Shown here one piece after another: positions 37,779 through 47,857 of a DNA stretch of 64,000 nt (position 1 is the first letter of the stretch; each line of letters begins with the position of its first letter). The notes under the pieces were generated by a model that was given only the letters and a program-made list of their open reading frames with translations, ran no database searches and was not told where the DNA came from. The translations under genes and the position numbers were made by a program. This DNA is from Azospira restricta. Its GTDB lineage: Bacteria; Pseudomonadota; Gammaproteobacteria; Burkholderiales; Rhodocyclaceae. The stretch is taken from assembly GCF_016858125.1 (NCBI RefSeq), contig NZ_CP064781.1, positions 744,001-808,000 on the forward strand, given 5' to 3'.

Positions 37779-38897
37779 ATGAATTCCGTTGGTGTCGTGA
37801 CGCCGCAGCGTGTCGCCTTCGACGCCCCGATCGCGCTCCGGGGCGGGACCACCCTGCCCGGCTTCGAACTGGTCTACGAGACCTACGGCGAACTCAACGC
37901 CGAGGGCAGCAACGCCGTCCTCGTCTGCCATGCGCTGTCCGGCAGCCACCACGTCGCCGGCGTCTATGCCGGCCAGCCGAACAGCGTCGGCTGGTGGGAC
38001 AACCTGGTCGGCCCGGGCAAGCCGCTCGATACCAACCGCTTCTTCGTCGTCGGCGTGAACAACCTCGGCGGCTGCTACGGCTCGACCGGGCCGATGAGCA
38101 TCAACCCGGCGACCGGCCAGCCCTACGGCGCCGACTTCCCGGTGGTCACCGTCGAGGACTGGGTCGCCGTGCAGGCGCGGCTGGCCGACCACCTCGGCAT
38201 CGGCTGCTGGGCGGCAGTGATCGGCGGCTCGCTCGGCGGCATGCAGGCGCTGGAATGGACGCTGCAGTTCCCCGACCGCATCCGCCACGCGCTGGTGATC
38301 GCCTCGGCGCCGAAGCTCTCGGCGCAGAACATCGCCTTCAACGAGCTGGCGCGGCAGGCGATCCTCAGCGATCCCGACTTCCACGGCGGCCACTACTACG
38401 CGCACGGCACGGTGCCGGTGCGCGGGCTGCGGCTGGCGCGCATGGTCGGCCACATCACCTACCTCTCGGACGACCAGATGGCCGAGAAATTCGGCCGCGA
38501 GCTGAAGAACGGCACGCTCTCGTACGGCTACGACACCGACTTCCAGATCGAGTCCTACCTGCGCTACCAGGGCGACAAGTTCACCACCTACTTCGACGCC
38601 AACACCTACCTGATCACGACCAAGGCGCTCGACTACTTCGATCCGGCGCGCGACTACGGCGGCGACCTGCAGGCGGCGCTGGCGCGGGCGAAGGCGAGCT
38701 TCTTCGTCGCCAGCTTCACCACCGACTGGCGCTTCGCACCGGAGCGCAGCCGCGAGATCGTCTACGCGCTGATGCACAACGGCCGCGACGTGTCGTACGC
38801 CGAGATCGACTGCAGTGCCGGTCACGATTCCTTCCTGCTCGACGACGCGCACTACCATGCCGTGGTCGGCGCCTACCTCGACAGGATCGAGACATGA
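37779..38897 (+). CDS. metX: Homoserine O-acyltransferase MetX
   Basis: 372 aa from ATG 37779, matching the family length; longer upstream frames read through the riboswitch. Alpha/beta hydrolase fold: [11 protein letters not shown], nucleophile elbow [12 protein letters not shown], Asp in the late part, and His in [10 protein letters not shown]. Activates homoserine with an acetyl or succinyl group for methionine synthesis. metW overlaps its stop by 4 bp, the usual pair. Expression probably controlled by the upstream riboswitch. Confidence 0.95.
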   Translation: MNSVGVVTPQRVAFDAPIALRGGTTLPGFELVYETYGELNAEGSNAVLVCHALSGSHHVAGVYAGQPNSVGWWDNLVGPGKPLDTNRFFVVGVNNLGGCYGSTGPMSINPATGQPYGADFPVVTVEDWVAVQARLADHLGIGCWAAVIGGSLGGMQALEWTLQFPDRIRHALVIASAPKLSAQNIAFNELARQAILSDPDFHGGHYYAHGTVPVRGLRLARMVGHITYLSDDQMAEKFGRELKNGTLSYGYDTDFQIESYLRYQGDKFTTYFDANTYLITTKALDYFDPARDYGGDLQAALARAKASFFVASFTTDWRFAPERSREIVYALMHNGRDVSYAEIDCSAGHDSFLLDDAHYHAVVGAYLDRIET

Positions 38898-39487
38898 CGG
38901 AAATCTTCGGCCGCTTCGACTTCGACGTGATCGCGCGCTGGATCGCGCCCGGCGAGCGCGTGCTCGACCTCGGTTGCGGCGACGGCTCGCTGCTGAAATT
39001 CCTGACGGCCGAGAAGGGTATCCGCGGCTACGGCGTCGACAATGCGCCGGAGAACGTGCTGGCGGCGATCAGGAACGGCGTGAACGTGCTGCAGTTCGAC
39101 CTCGAGAAGGGGCTCGCCGGCGTCGACGACGACGCCTTCGACCACGTCATCATGTCGCTGTCGCTGCAGACCGTGCGCCACACGGTGCCGCTGGTGCAGG
39201 AGATGCTGCGCGTCGGCCACGAGGCCGTCGTCTCCTTCCCCAACTTCGGCCACCGCAGCCACCGCGAGGCGATCGCCAAGGGCCGCATGCCGGTCTCGGA
39301 AGCGCTGCCCTACCAGTGGTACGACTCGCCCAACGTGCGCTTCTTCACCATCGCCGACTTCGAGGCGCTGTGTACCGACAACGGCATCGAGGTGCGCGAG
39401 GGCCTGTTCTTCGACGAAGGCCGCGCGGTCGTCGACGACCCCAACCTCAACGCCGACGTCGCCCTCTACCGGCTCGGCCGCGGCTAG
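38894..39487 (+). CDS. metW: MetW, partner of MetX
   Basis: 197 aa; ATGA overlap with metX. Methyltransferase-like fold with [15 protein letters not shown] and [21 protein letters not shown]. MetW is needed for full homoserine acyltransferase activity of MetX in several proteobacteria; it has no known independent reaction. Standard size and linkage. Confidence 0.95.
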   Translation: MTEIFGRFDFDVIARWIAPGERVLDLGCGDGSLLKFLTAEKGIRGYGVDNAPENVLAAIRNGVNVLQFDLEKGLAGVDDDAFDHVIMSLSLQTVRHTVPLVQEMLRVGHEAVVSFPNFGHRSHREAIAKGRMPVSEALPYQWYDSPNVRFFTIADFEALCTDNGIEVREGLFFDEGRAVVDDPNLNADVALYRLGRG

Positions 39488-39494
39488 CGGCGGA

Positions 39495-39902
39495 TCAGCG
39501 CCGATACTCGGCGAGCACTTCCGCCAACGTCGGGTTGGCCTTGCCGCGGTTGCCGACGAAGACGATCGGCAGCTCGCCGTGCAGCACTTGCTGCAGGCGC
39601 CGGGCGACGGCGTCGTCGCCGTTTTCGATCGAGAAATTCAGCGAATGCGAGCGGCGCACCGCGACGCGGTGCCGCACCAGATCGGCAGCGAGGTCGTCGG
39701 CGCGGCGCGCGGCGTCGCTCGGGCAGTTCTCCGGCGCGATCACCAGCACTTCGCCGGCGCGGGCGCCGTCCGGGGCGACTGCGGCGACGAAACCGGCCGG
39801 GCTGATCGCCGCCGCCTCGGCTGCCGTCGTCTGCTGCTTGTTCCAGTAGTGCCAGCCGCCGCCGACGATGCCGGCGAGCACGAGTAGGCGGACGATCCCC
39901 AT
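39495..39902 (-). CDS. Hypothetical protein, thioredoxin-like, membrane-anchored
   Basis: 135 aa. An N-terminal membrane segment (IVRLLVLAGIVGGGWHYW) is followed by a soluble part whose VLVIAPENCPSDAARRADDL and LPIVFVGNRGKANPTLAEVL resemble a glutaredoxin-like fold with a single Cys. No catalytic CxxC. It converges on metW. Role unknown. Confidence 0.6.
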   Translation of the reverse strand: MGIVRLLVLAGIVGGGWHYWNKQQTTAAEAAAISPAGFVAAVAPDGARAGEVLVIAPENCPSDAARRADDLAADLVRHRVAVRRSHSLNFSIENGDDAVARRLQQVLHGELPIVFVGNRGKANPTLAEVLAEYRR

Positions 39903-39905
39903 CGC

Positions 39906-40199
39906 TCAGATCGCGTAGCTGATCAGGTCGACCTCGGCCGCCCGTTCGCGCAGCGGGATCAGTGCCTGGTAGGCGGGCGACGCGTGCCAGCCGCTTACCG
40001 CGTCGAGGTCGGGAAAGAGGATCACCACCGTCGCCTGGTGGCGGTGGCTGCCGCCGAGCACCGCCGCCTTGTCGCCGCGCAGCAGCAGCTGTGCGCCCCA
40101 GGGGGCGAGCGTGTCGGGGACGCGGCGGCGGTATTCTGCCCACTGCGCCGCATCCTTCACCGTGATATGACCGATCACGCAGGCCTTGGCTTCGCCCAT
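39906..40199 (-). CDS. DUF1330 domain protein
   Basis: 97 aa; ATG 40199. DUF1330 features: HITVKDAAQWAEYRRRVPDT, WGAQLLLRGDKAAVLGG and VVILFPDLDAVSGWHASPAYQAL. A small dimeric ferredoxin-like barrel of unknown role. Ends 3 bp upstream of the 135-aa gene and is divergent from ampG. Confidence 0.85.
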   Translation of the reverse strand: MGEAKACVIGHITVKDAAQWAEYRRRVPDTLAPWGAQLLLRGDKAAVLGGSHRHQATVVILFPDLDAVSGWHASPAYQALIPLRERAAEVDLISYAI

Positions 40200-40265
40200 G
40201 TCGCCTCTCCTCCTTGTCGTCGTTCGCCGGATCATGCCCGCCGCCGCCGATGCCGGCAAGGTAAG

Positions 40266-41567
40266 ATGTCGCCTTCGCCGAAACCCCGCCCGCCCTCGAT
40301 GCCCGCCTGGCTCGCCCCGCTGCTCACCCGCCGCATGCTGATCTGCGTGTTCACCGGTTTTTCCTCCGGGCTGCCGCTGTTCCTGCTGCTCAACCTGCTG
40401 CCGGCGTGGCTGAAGACCGAAGGGATCAGCCTCAAGGAAATCGGCCTCTTCGCGCTGATCCAGTTTCCCTACACCTGGAAGTTCCTGTGGTCGCCGCTGA
40501 TGGACCGCTACGCGTTGCCCTGGCTCGGCCGCCGGCGCAGCTGGATGGCGGTGGCGCACGTCGCGCTGGTGGCGGCGATCGCCTGGCTCGGCTCGCTGTC
40601 GCCGCAGGAATCGCTGGCCACGATCGCGGCGATCGCCTGCGTCATCGCGGTGCTCTCGGCAACGCTCGACATCGCGCTCGACGCCTTCCGCCGCGAACTG
40701 CTGGCCGACGCGGAGCTGGGCCTCGGCAACTCGGTGCATGTGAATGCCTACAAGGTCGCCGGCCTGATCCCCGGCTCGCTGTCGCTGTGGCTGGCCGACC
40801 GCCTGCCGTGGTTCGAGGTATTCGTCATCACCGCGCTGTTCATGCTTCCCGGCCTGGTGATGACGCTGCTGGTCAGGGAGCCGGGGCGCGCGCCGGCGCC
40901 GCGCACGCTGACGGAAGCGGTGGTCGCGCCGTTCCGTGAGTTCATGGGCCGCTCGGGGCTCTCCGGCGCGCTGCTGGTGCTCGGCTTCATCTTCCTCTAC
41001 AAGCTCGGCGACTCGCTGTGCACCGCGCTGGCGACGCCCTTCTACCTGGAGATGGGCTACACCAAGACCGAGATCGGCCTGGTCGCGAAGAACGCCGGGC
41101 TGTGGCCGTCGGTGTTCGGCGGCCTGGTCGGCGGGCTGTGGATGGTGCGCCTCGGCATCAACCGCTCGCTGTGGGTGTTCGGTGTCGTGCAGATGGTCGC
41201 CATCCTCGGCTTCGCGTGGCTGGCCGGCGCCGGCAGCGCGCCGGCGACGCCGGAGCGGCTGCTGGCGCTGGCGCTGGTGATCGGCACCGAGGCCTTCGGC
41301 GTCGGCCTCGGTACTGCCGCTTTCGTCGCCTTCATCGCGCGCAGCACGCACCCGGCCTACACGGCGACGCAGTTCGCGCTGTTCACCAGCCTCGCCGCGG
41401 TGCCGCGCACCTTCATCAACGCCTCCGCCGGCTGGCTGGTCGAGCAGCTCGGCTGGGTCGACTTCTTCCTGCTCTGCTTCGTGCTCGCGGTGCCGGGCAT
41501 GCTGCTTCTCTTCAAGGTCGCGCCATGGAACGAACCCAAGAAAACGAAACCCGCGCCGGCCGGCTGA
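40266..41567 (+). CDS. ampG: AmpG muropeptide permease (MFS)
   Basis: 433 aa, about 12 membrane helices. FTGFSSGLPLFLLLNLLPAWL, then FPYTWKFLWSPLMDRY is the typical AmpG opening. It imports GlcNAc-anhydro-muropeptides from the periplasm for recycling. The ATG 40266 is preferred; an internal Met is 12 residues on. Its end overlaps the glycosylase gene by 43 bp. Confidence 0.9.
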   Translation: MSPSPKPRPPSMPAWLAPLLTRRMLICVFTGFSSGLPLFLLLNLLPAWLKTEGISLKEIGLFALIQFPYTWKFLWSPLMDRYALPWLGRRRSWMAVAHVALVAAIAWLGSLSPQESLATIAAIACVIAVLSATLDIALDAFRRELLADAELGLGNSVHVNAYKVAGLIPGSLSLWLADRLPWFEVFVITALFMLPGLVMTLLVREPGRAPAPRTLTEAVVAPFREFMGRSGLSGALLVLGFIFLYKLGDSLCTALATPFYLEMGYTKTEIGLVAKNAGLWPSVFGGLVGGLWMVRLGINRSLWVFGVVQMVAILGFAWLAGAGSAPATPERLLALALVIGTEAFGVGLGTAAFVAFIARSTHPAYTATQFALFTSLAAVPRTFINASAGWLVEQLGWVDFFLLCFVLAVPGMLLLFKVAPWNEPKKTKPAPAG

Positions 41568-42265
41568 TCGCCGCCGCCCGCGAACTCTCGGCGGCGCTCG
41601 CGCCGATGCGCTTCGCGCCGCCGGTGAGCCACGTCTACAACCCGCTCGACTACGCCTGGGCGCCGCACGAGCAATACCTGTCGCGCTACGGGGCGAGCCG
41701 CAAGCGCGTCGTCTTCCTCGGCATGAATCCGGGGCCGTTCGGCATGGTGCAGACCGGCGTACCGTTCGGCGAGATCGACGCGGTGCGCGACTGGATGGGG
41801 ATCGCGGCGGCGGTGGACAAGCCGGCGGCGGAGAATCCGAAGCGGCCGATCGAGGGTTTCGCCTGCGCCCGCTCGGAGGTCAGCGGTCGCCGCCTGTGGG
41901 GCCTGTTCGCACAGCGCTTCGGGCGTGCCGAGGCGTTCTTCGCCGAGCACTTCGTCGCCAACTATTGCCCGCTGGCCTTCTTCGACCACGGTCGCAACCT
42001 GACGCCGGACAAGCTGCCGGCGGCCGAGACGGTGCCGCTGGAGGCGGCCTGCGACGCGCACCTGCGCGCGCTGGTCGAAGCGCTCGAGCCGAAATGGCTG
42101 ATCGGCGTCGGCGGCTTCGCCGAGGCGCGCGCGGCCGAGGCGCTGGCCGGGACGGGCGTGCGCATCGGCCGCGTGCTGCATCCCAGCCCGGCCAGCCCGG
42201 CGGCGAACCGCGGCTGGGCCGAGGCGGCGGAAAAACAGCTACGGGCGCTGGGAATCTGGGACTGA
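41525..42265 (+). CDS. SMUG1-like uracil-DNA glycosylase
   Basis: 246 aa. Motif 1 GMNPGPFGMVQTGVPFGE (water-activating Asn) and motif 2 HPSPASPAANRGW match SMUG1-type enzymes (uracil, hydroxymethyluracil removal), with NYCPLAFFDHG in between. The start ATG lies inside the end of ampG. No partner repair gene nearby. Family assignment is by these motifs and size. Confidence 0.85.
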   Translation: MERTQENETRAGRLIAAARELSAALAPMRFAPPVSHVYNPLDYAWAPHEQYLSRYGASRKRVVFLGMNPGPFGMVQTGVPFGEIDAVRDWMGIAAAVDKPAAENPKRPIEGFACARSEVSGRRLWGLFAQRFGRAEAFFAEHFVANYCPLAFFDHGRNLTPDKLPAAETVPLEAACDAHLRALVEALEPKWLIGVGGFAEARAAEALAGTGVRIGRVLHPSPASPAANRGWAEAAEKQLRALGIWD

Positions 42266-42586
42266 GGCGGGCGCCGTTTCGCCCGCGCGCGGCCGGCGCC
42301 GGCGGTCCAGCCACCAGGCGTAGAGCGGCAGCAGCAGCGCCGACCCCGGCAGCAGCAGGAACAGCAGGTAGGGTGAGATCCGCGACAGGCGGCGCAGCTG
42401 CGACAGCAGCTCGGTCTTCTCGGCGGCGGTCCAGTGGCCGCCGTTGCGCGGCTTCATCAGCAGCGGCATCAGTCCGCGCATCGCCAGCAGCTCGCCGAGG
42501 ACATGCCGGGCCTCGCGCTTCTGCGCCGACAGGAAGCGGCCGACGGCGGGGCCGAGGGGTTCCCGCGGGTCGGACGGCCGGCTCAT
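42239..42586 (-). CDS. Hypothetical membrane protein, LETM1-like
   Basis: 115 aa from ATG 42586; one or two membrane segments (SRISPYLLFLLLPGSALLLPLYAWWL). The preceding helical segment (LGELLAMRGLMPLLMKPRNG) and the LLPGS-LLPLY motif recall LETM1-domain proteins; that is tentative. It is behind the yqjK-like gene with a 4-bp overlap, so it probably belongs to that cluster. Convergent with the glycosylase gene (27-bp overlap). Confidence 0.6.
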   Translation of the reverse strand: MSRPSDPREPLGPAVGRFLSAQKREARHVLGELLAMRGLMPLLMKPRNGGHWTAAEKTELLSQLRRLSRISPYLLFLLLPGSALLLPLYAWWLDRRRRPRAGETAPASVPDSQRP

Positions 42587-42912
42587 GCGGCCGGACGGGA
42601 AACGGCGATGCCGGCGGCGGCGAGCTTGCTGCGGGCCGTCTTCCATAGGCGCCAGGCGACGAAGGCACGGCGTCCCCAGCGCCAGACGCCCTTCGGGCGC
42701 AGCAGGGCGAGCAGCGCGACGGCGACGCCGACCTGCCCGGGGTGTCGCTTGACGTAATCGACGCCGCGGCGCGCTGCCGCCAGCCCGCGGTCGGCGGTCT
42801 GCAGCGCGTCGGCGAGCGGCCGCAGTTGCACCGCCAGCGTTGCCCGCTGCGCGGCGATCCGTTCCTGCAGGCGGCCGCGCTGCAGGCTCAGTTCAATCAG
42901 CTTTTTTTCCAT
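42583..42912 (-). CDS. YqjK-like protein
   Basis: 109 aa, rich in Arg and Leu. N-terminal helix MEKKLIELSLQRGRLQERIA, then a membrane-associated stretch (GVAVALLALLRPKGVW). The position after yqjD- and yqjE-like genes with 20-bp overlap marks it as YqjK. Function unknown; the cluster is linked to ribosome hibernation and membrane binding in enterics. Confidence 0.75.
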   Translation of the reverse strand: MEKKLIELSLQRGRLQERIAAQRATLAVQLRPLADALQTADRGLAAARRGVDYVKRHPGQVGVAVALLALLRPKGVWRWGRRAFVAWRLWKTARSKLAAAGIAVSRPAA

Positions 42913-43303
42913 GGCCGGTGGCGGCGCGCAGCTGGCGGAGGTCTTCCTCGAGCTCGGCGAGGGTCGCGGCGAACACCTGGTGGCGGTCGTTGGCGCGCTG
43001 CATCGCGGCGAAGAGCAGGCCGCCGGCGATCAGGAAGGCGGCGGCGAAGCCGCCGAGGACGAGAACCCGCTGTTCCCAGGCGAGTGCGACGACGAGCCCG
43101 ACCAGCAGCAGGATGCCGACGCCGACGCAGAACAGCGCAGCGATGCCCAGCACGAGCAGGCGGACGAGGCGGATGCGTTCGCCGGCGAGCTCGTTGCCGG
43201 CCAGTTCAATGCGGGTGCGCGCCGTGGCGACCAGCGTCACGGCGCTCGTGCGCAAGGCGGCGAAGAGGCCGCCGGCCTCTCCGCTGCCCGGGGTGGAACT
43301 CAT
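42893..43303 (-). CDS. YqjE-type phage-holin-like membrane protein
   Basis: 136 aa. Two membrane helices (LVLGIAALFCVGVGILLLVGLVV and VLVLGGFAAAFLIAGGLLFAA) with a charged C-terminal tail. YqjE/holin_3-6-like proteins sit in the inner membrane; this one lies 11 bp after the DUF883 gene and overlaps the YqjK gene. No lysis context. Confidence 0.8.
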   Translation of the reverse strand: MSSTPGSGEAGGLFAALRTSAVTLVATARTRIELAGNELAGERIRLVRLLVLGIAALFCVGVGILLLVGLVVALAWEQRVLVLGGFAAAFLIAGGLLFAAMQRANDRHQVFAATLAELEEDLRQLRAATGHGKKAD

Positions 43304-43313
43304 CGGGCGCGGC

Positions 43314-43634
43314 TTAGCGGCGGCCGATCAGCACGCCCAGCGCGAGGCCGACCGCGGCGGCGACGCCGACCGCCTGCCACGGATGCTCGTGCACGAAATC
43401 GTCGGTGGCGCGGGCGGCCGCCTTGGTGCGGTCGGCGATCGCCGCTTCCGCGTCCTGCAGGCGGACCTTGGCGTCGCGCAGGCGCTCGGTGATGCGCTCG
43501 CGCAGTTCGCCGACCTTCTCGCCCGCCTGGTTGGCGGTGGCGCGCAGGATCTCCTCGGCGTCGGCGACGACGATCCTCATGTCGGAGACCAGCTTGTCCT
43601 TGGAAACGTTCGCGATGTCGGTAGTGTCAGCCAT
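43314..43634 (-). CDS. DUF883 / ElaB-YqjD family protein
   Basis: 106 aa. Long amphipathic helix (VSDMRIVVADAEEILRATAN, VRLQDAEAAI) ending in a glycine-zipper C-terminal anchor (WQAVGVAAAVGLALGVLIGRR). In E. coli such proteins tether inactive ribosomes to the inner membrane in stationary phase. Heads the four-gene cluster with YqjE, YqjK and a LETM1-like protein. Confidence 0.9.
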   Translation of the reverse strand: MADTTDIANVSKDKLVSDMRIVVADAEEILRATANQAGEKVGELRERITERLRDAKVRLQDAEAAIADRTKAAARATDDFVHEHPWQAVGVAAAVGLALGVLIGRR

Positions 43635-43714
43635 GATGCTTCCTTTTCTTGAGGGTGTTCTTGGAGGATAGGTTCTGCCGTAAACAGCGTAGCGCGTCGG
43701 GTAGCGTTAGGCAA

Positions 43715-44497
43715 TCAAGTTGCATACGCGTAGTCGATCGTCAGCGGCGCATGGTCGCTGAAGCGCTGCGCCTTGTAGACCGCCGCGTGGCGCGCGGTGG
43801 CGGCGAGGCCCGGCGTCGCCAGCTGGTAGTCGAGGCGCCAGCCGACGTTCTTCGCCCAGGCCTGGCCGCGGTTCGACCACCAGGTGTAGCAGTCGTCGGT
43901 GGCTTCGGGATGCAGCTGCCGGTAGGTGTCGACCCAGCCCGTCTCGCCGAGCACGCGGCTCATCCAGGCGCGCTCCTCGGGCAGGAAGCCGGAGTTCTTC
44001 TGGTTCGACTTCCAGTTCTTCAGGTCGATTTCCCGGTGCGCGATGTTCCAGTCGCCGCAGACGACGACGTCGCGCCCCTCCTGCGCCATCCCGGCGAGCA
44101 GCGGCAGGAAGTAGTCCATGAAGCGGAACTTGGCCTCCTGCCGCTCCGGCGAGCTGGAACCCGACGGCAGGTAGAGCGAGACCACCGACAGCCGGCCGAA
44201 GTCGGCGCGGATGAAGCGGCCCTCGGCGTCGAACTCGCCGTGGCCGAGGCCCTCGACGACGCGGTCGGGGTTCTGCCGGCACCACAGGCCGACGCCGCTG
44301 TAGCCCTTCTTTTCGGCGCAGTGGTAATAGGCGTTGAGGCCGTCGGGCGCTCGCATCTCGGCGCTGAGGTCGGCGTCCTGCGCCTTGATCTCCTGCAGGC
44401 AGACGATGTCGGCGTTCTGCGCCTCGAGCCAGGGCAGCAGGCCCTTGTTCCACGCCGAGCGGATGCCGTTGAGATTCAGGGTGATGATGCGTAACAT
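43715..44497 (-). CDS. xthA: Exodeoxyribonuclease III
   Basis: 260 aa. All four endonuclease/exonuclease/phosphatase motifs: [29 protein letters not shown] and [10 protein letters not shown]. Cleaves abasic sites and digests 3' ends in base-excision repair. Divergent from pyrE with 48 bp between starts. Full length. Confidence 0.95.
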   Translation of the reverse strand: MLRIITLNLNGIRSAWNKGLLPWLEAQNADIVCLQEIKAQDADLSAEMRAPDGLNAYYHCAEKKGYSGVGLWCRQNPDRVVEGLGHGEFDAEGRFIRADFGRLSVVSLYLPSGSSSPERQEAKFRFMDYFLPLLAGMAQEGRDVVVCGDWNIAHREIDLKNWKSNQKNSGFLPEERAWMSRVLGETGWVDTYRQLHPEATDDCYTWWSNRGQAWAKNVGWRLDYQLATPGLAATARHAAVYKAQRFSDHAPLTIDYAYAT

Positions 44498-44545
44498 GGG
44501 CGTCTCGCGCCGTGCGCACGGCGCACGGACTTCAGAAGATTGCTA

Positions 44546-45190
44546 ATGGACTTTCGTCAGGAATTCATCGAGTTCGCCGTCGGCCAGAACGTGCTGCGCT
44601 TCGGCGAGTTCAAGACCAAGGCGGGCCGGCTCTCGCCCTACTTCTTCAACGCCGGGCTGTTCAACGACGGCGCCTCGCTCGACCGGCTGGCGCAATTCTA
44701 CGCGAAGGCGATCGTCGCCAGCGGTCTGCAGATCGACGTGCTGTTCGGGCCGGCCTACAAGGGCATCCCGCTGGTCGCGGCGACCGCGATGGCGCTCGCG
44801 CAGCAGGGGCGGAACCTGCCCTACGCCTACAACCGCAAGGAGGCCAAGGACCACGGCGAAGGCGGCACGCTGGTCGGTGCGCCGCTCGCCGGGCGCGTGC
44901 TGATCGTCGACGACGTGATCTCGGCCGGCACCTCGGTGCGCGAGTCGGTGGACATGATCCGCGCCGCCGGCGCCACGCCCTGCGGCGTCGTCATCGCGCT
45001 CGACCGCATGGAGCGCGGCACCGGTGCGCTGTCGGCGGTGCAGGAGGTCGAACGCGACTATGGCATTCCGGTGGTGGCGGTGGCGACGCTGGAGGACCTG
45101 CTCGCCTTCCTCGGCGGCCGTGCCGACTTGCAGGCCAACGCGGCGGCGGTTGCCGCCTACCGCCGGGAGTACGGCGTTGCGCGCGGCTAG
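44546..45190 (+). CDS. pyrE: Orotate phosphoribosyltransferase
   Basis: 214 aa from ATG 44546 (a TTG 6 bp earlier is less likely). PRPP-binding [25 protein letters not shown], and the flexible loop [13 protein letters not shown] are intact. Converts orotate and PRPP to OMP in pyrimidine synthesis. Its end overlaps a secreted coiled-coil protein gene by 14 bp. Confidence 0.95.
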   Translation: MDFRQEFIEFAVGQNVLRFGEFKTKAGRLSPYFFNAGLFNDGASLDRLAQFYAKAIVASGLQIDVLFGPAYKGIPLVAATAMALAQQGRNLPYAYNRKEAKDHGEGGTLVGAPLAGRVLIVDDVISAGTSVRESVDMIRAAGATPCGVVIALDRMERGTGALSAVQEVERDYGIPVVAVATLEDLLAFLGGRADLQANAAAVAAYRREYGVARG

Positions 45191-45797
45191 GCTGGCGCTG
45201 CTGCTGGCGGCTGCGGCCGCGAGCCTGCCGGCGGCGGCGGTGGCGAACATCCTGTGCTGCAACGACGAGCGCGGCAAGCAGGTGTGCGGCGACCTGCTGC
45301 CGGCGGCCTGCGTCGGCCGCGCCTACCGCGAGATCGGTCCCAACGGCGCCGTCGTGCGCCAGGTCGAGGCGCCGCTGACGCCCGAGCAGCGCGCGCTGCG
45401 CGCCGCCGAGGAGCGCAAGAAGAAGGAGGCCGAGGAGGCGGCGAAGGAGCAGCGCCGGCTCGACGCGGCGCTGCTGCAGACCTACGGCAGCGAGGCCGAC
45501 ATCGACCTGATGCGGCAGCGTGCCGAGTCGGACACGATGGCCGGCGTCAAGGCGGCCGAGGCGAAGATCGCCGAGGCGCAGAAGCGGCGCAAGAAGTTCG
45601 AGAACGAAGCCGAGTTCTACAAGAAGAGGACGTTGCCGCCGGAAGTCGAGAAGGGGCTGAAGGACGCCGATTTCGAGATCCAGGCGCAGCAGGACCTGAT
45701 CGCCGCGAAGAAGAAGGATCTTGAGGCGATCAAGGCCAAGTACGACGAGGACAAGCGCCGCTACCAGGAACTGAAGCGGGTGCGCGTGCGCCAGTAG
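45177..45797 (+). CDS. Secreted coiled-coil protein, DUF4124-like start
   Basis: 206 aa from TTG 45177 (GGGAG seven bases ahead), inside the pyrE end. Signal peptide [20 protein letters not shown]. The mature N-terminus ([24 protein letters not shown]) with four Cys resembles the DUF4124 domain; the rest is a long charged helix to [20 protein letters not shown]. Function unknown. Its TTG start is rare, and its translation may depend on pyrE. Confidence 0.65.
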   Translation: MRAARLALLLAAAAASLPAAAVANILCCNDERGKQVCGDLLPAACVGRAYREIGPNGAVVRQVEAPLTPEQRALRAAEERKKKEAEEAAKEQRRLDAALLQTYGSEADIDLMRQRAESDTMAGVKAAEAKIAEAQKRRKKFENEAEFYKKRTLPPEVEKGLKDADFEIQAQQDLIAAKKKDLEAIKAKYDEDKRRYQELKRVRVRQ

Positions 45798-45803
45798 CGA
45801 TCA

Positions 45804-45833
45804 CAAAAAAACGGCGCCGTCGGGCGCCGTTTT
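45804..45833. terminator. Bidirectional terminator between 45797 and gatB
   Basis: ACGGCGCC pairs with GGCGCCGT over a 4-nt loop, with an A-run before and a T-run after, so it can stop transcripts from both sides. Convergent genes end here. Confidence 0.9.
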
Positions 45834-45854
45834 CGTTTCTGCGGCGGAACCGCC

Positions 45855-47303
45855 TCAGGACAGTTTTTTCTTCAGCAGTTCGTTGACCTGCTGCGGGTTG
45901 GCCTTGCCCTTGGTCGCCTTCATCGCCTGCCCGACCAGTGCGTTGAACGCCTTCTCCTTGCCGGCCTTGTATTCGGCGACCATCGCCGCGTTGGCGGCGA
46001 GCACCTCGTCGATCAGCGCCTCGATCGCGCCGCTGTCGGTGATCTGCTTCAGCCCCTGTCGCTCGATGATCTCGTCGGCCGAGGCGCCCTCGCCGGTCCA
46101 CAGTGCGTCGAAGACCTTCTTCGCGATGTTGTTCGAGATCGTGTTGTCGGCGATGCGCATAGTGAGCCCACCGAGTTGGACGGCTGAAACTGCAGACGCC
46201 GAAATATCCAACCCCTCTTTGTTGAGCCGCGAACTCAAATCGCCCATCACCCAGTTGGCGCAGGGTTTGGCGGCGGCCTTGCCGGCGGCGGCGACGGCCG
46301 CCTCGTAGTAGTCGGCGACTTCCAGCGACGCGGTCAGCGTCGTCGCGTCGTAGGCCGACAGGCCGTAGTCGGCGACGAAGCGCTGCTTCTTCGCTTCCGG
46401 CAGTTCGGGCATCGCCGCGCGCGTGCGCTCGATCCAGTCGCGCGAGATCGCCAGCGGCAGCAGGTCGGGGTCGGGGAAGTAGCGATAGTCGTGCGCGTCC
46501 TCCTTGGTGCGCATGACGCGCGTCTCGCCGCTGTCCGGGTCGAAGAGCACGGTCGCCTGCTGGATCGCGCGGCCTTCCTCGATCTCGTTGATCTGCCACT
46601 GCACCTCGTAGTCGATCGCCTGCTGCAGGAAACGGAACGAATTCAGGTTCTTGATCTCGCGGCGGGTGCCGAGCGGCGCGCCGGGACGGCGCACCGAGAC
46701 GTTGGCGTCGCAGCGGAACGAGCCCTCCTGCATGTTGCCGTCGCAGATGCCGATCCAGCGCACCAGCGCGTGCAGCGCCTTGGCGTAGGCGACGGCCTCG
46801 GCCGCCGAGCGCAGGTCCGGCTCGGTGACGATCTCGAGGAGCGGCGTGCCGGCGCGGTTCAGGTCGATCCCCGACTTGCCGTGGAAGTCCTCGTGCAGCG
46901 ACTTGCCGGCATCCTCCTCGAGGTGGGCGCGGGTCAGCCGCACCGACTTCTCGTAGACCTTGTCGCCCTGCCCGACCTGGATCGCGAGCGCGCCGCCCTT
47001 CACCACCGGCAGCTCGAACTGGCTGATCTGGTAGCCCTTGGGGAGGTCCGGGTAGAAGTAGTTCTTGCGCGCGAACACCGACTTTGCGGCGACCTCGGCG
47101 CCGATCGCCAGGCCGAAGCGGATCGCGCAGTCGACGGCGCCGCGGTTCAGCACCGGCAGCACGCCGGGCAGCGCCAGGTCGACGGCGCAGGCCTGCGTGT
47201 TCGGCGCGGCGCCGAAGGCGGTCGAGGCGCCGGAAAAAATCTTCGAGACGGTCGAGAGCTGTGCGTGCGTCTCGATGCCGATCACCACTTCCCAGTTGTT
47301 CAT
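45855..47303 (-). CDS. gatB: Asp-tRNA(Asn)/Glu-tRNA(Gln) amidotransferase subunit B
   Basis: 482 aa. GatB N-terminal core ([42 protein letters not shown]) and the C-terminal YqeY-like tail ([24 protein letters not shown]). With GatA and GatC it amidates misacylated Glu-tRNA(Gln) or Asp-tRNA(Asn). Last gene of the minus-strand gat operon, 19 bp after a lipoprotein gene. Confidence 0.95.
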   Translation of the reverse strand: MNNWEVVIGIETHAQLSTVSKIFSGASTAFGAAPNTQACAVDLALPGVLPVLNRGAVDCAIRFGLAIGAEVAAKSVFARKNYFYPDLPKGYQISQFELPVVKGGALAIQVGQGDKVYEKSVRLTRAHLEEDAGKSLHEDFHGKSGIDLNRAGTPLLEIVTEPDLRSAAEAVAYAKALHALVRWIGICDGNMQEGSFRCDANVSVRRPGAPLGTRREIKNLNSFRFLQQAIDYEVQWQINEIEEGRAIQQATVLFDPDSGETRVMRTKEDAHDYRYFPDPDLLPLAISRDWIERTRAAMPELPEAKKQRFVADYGLSAYDATTLTASLEVADYYEAAVAAAGKAAAKPCANWVMGDLSSRLNKEGLDISASAVSAVQLGGLTMRIADNTISNNIAKKVFDALWTGEGASADEIIERQGLKQITDSGAIEALIDEVLAANAAMVAEYKAGKEKAFNALVGQAMKATKGKANPQQVNELLKKKLS

Positions 47304-47322
47304 GCGTGTTCCTAAGCTCGTT

Positions 47323-47853
47323 CTATACGCAGCGGCCGGTCTTGCTGTCGATCAGGATCGGCCACAGATAGTCGTGCGCGTTGCCCTGGCACTTGGCGGT
47401 GCATTCGTTGAAGGCGACGGTGACGCGCGTGCCCTGCTCCCAGACGCGCACGGCGCAGCCGTCGGTCTTCGTCGTCATCGTCACCGGATGCTGCTTCTTG
47501 TCGGCCTGCGCGAAGTCCTTCAGGTCGAAGCGGCAGATGCCGTGCTTCGGGATGTTGACCTCGGCGGCGAAGCGCTTGACCTCGTCCTCCTTGACCTGCA
47601 GGTCGAGCCGGCCGCGGGTGCCGGTGACCTCGTCGCGGAAGTTGCAACGCGTCTTCACGCTGAGCGGCTTGATCGGCATCGGCTTCAGGTTGCGGCCGGC
47701 CAGGTGCTTCAGCGGCTGCGATTCGATGTGCGGCTTCTCCGCCTTCGGCGGCGGCGGCACGGGCATCGGGGCCGGCGGCGGCGGTGGCGGTTCCGGCGTC
47801 GCACAGGAAGCCAGCAGCAGGATCAATCCCAGGGCGGAAAGCCGGGCGAGCAT
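47323..47853 (-). CDS. Lipoprotein between gatA and gatB
   Basis: 176 aa from ATG 47853. Lipobox [11 protein letters not shown], then a Pro-rich segment ([15 protein letters not shown]) and a Cys-containing domain ([46 protein letters not shown]). No family recognised. Within the gat operon yet unrelated in role; it probably uses the gat promoter. Confidence 0.7.
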   Translation of the reverse strand: MLARLSALGLILLLASCATPEPPPPPPAPMPVPPPPKAEKPHIESQPLKHLAGRNLKPMPIKPLSVKTRCNFRDEVTGTRGRLDLQVKEDEVKRFAAEVNIPKHGICRFDLKDFAQADKKQHPVTMTTKTDGCAVRVWEQGTRVTVAFNECTAKCQGNAHDYLWPILIDSKTGRCV

Positions 47854-47857
47854 GCGC

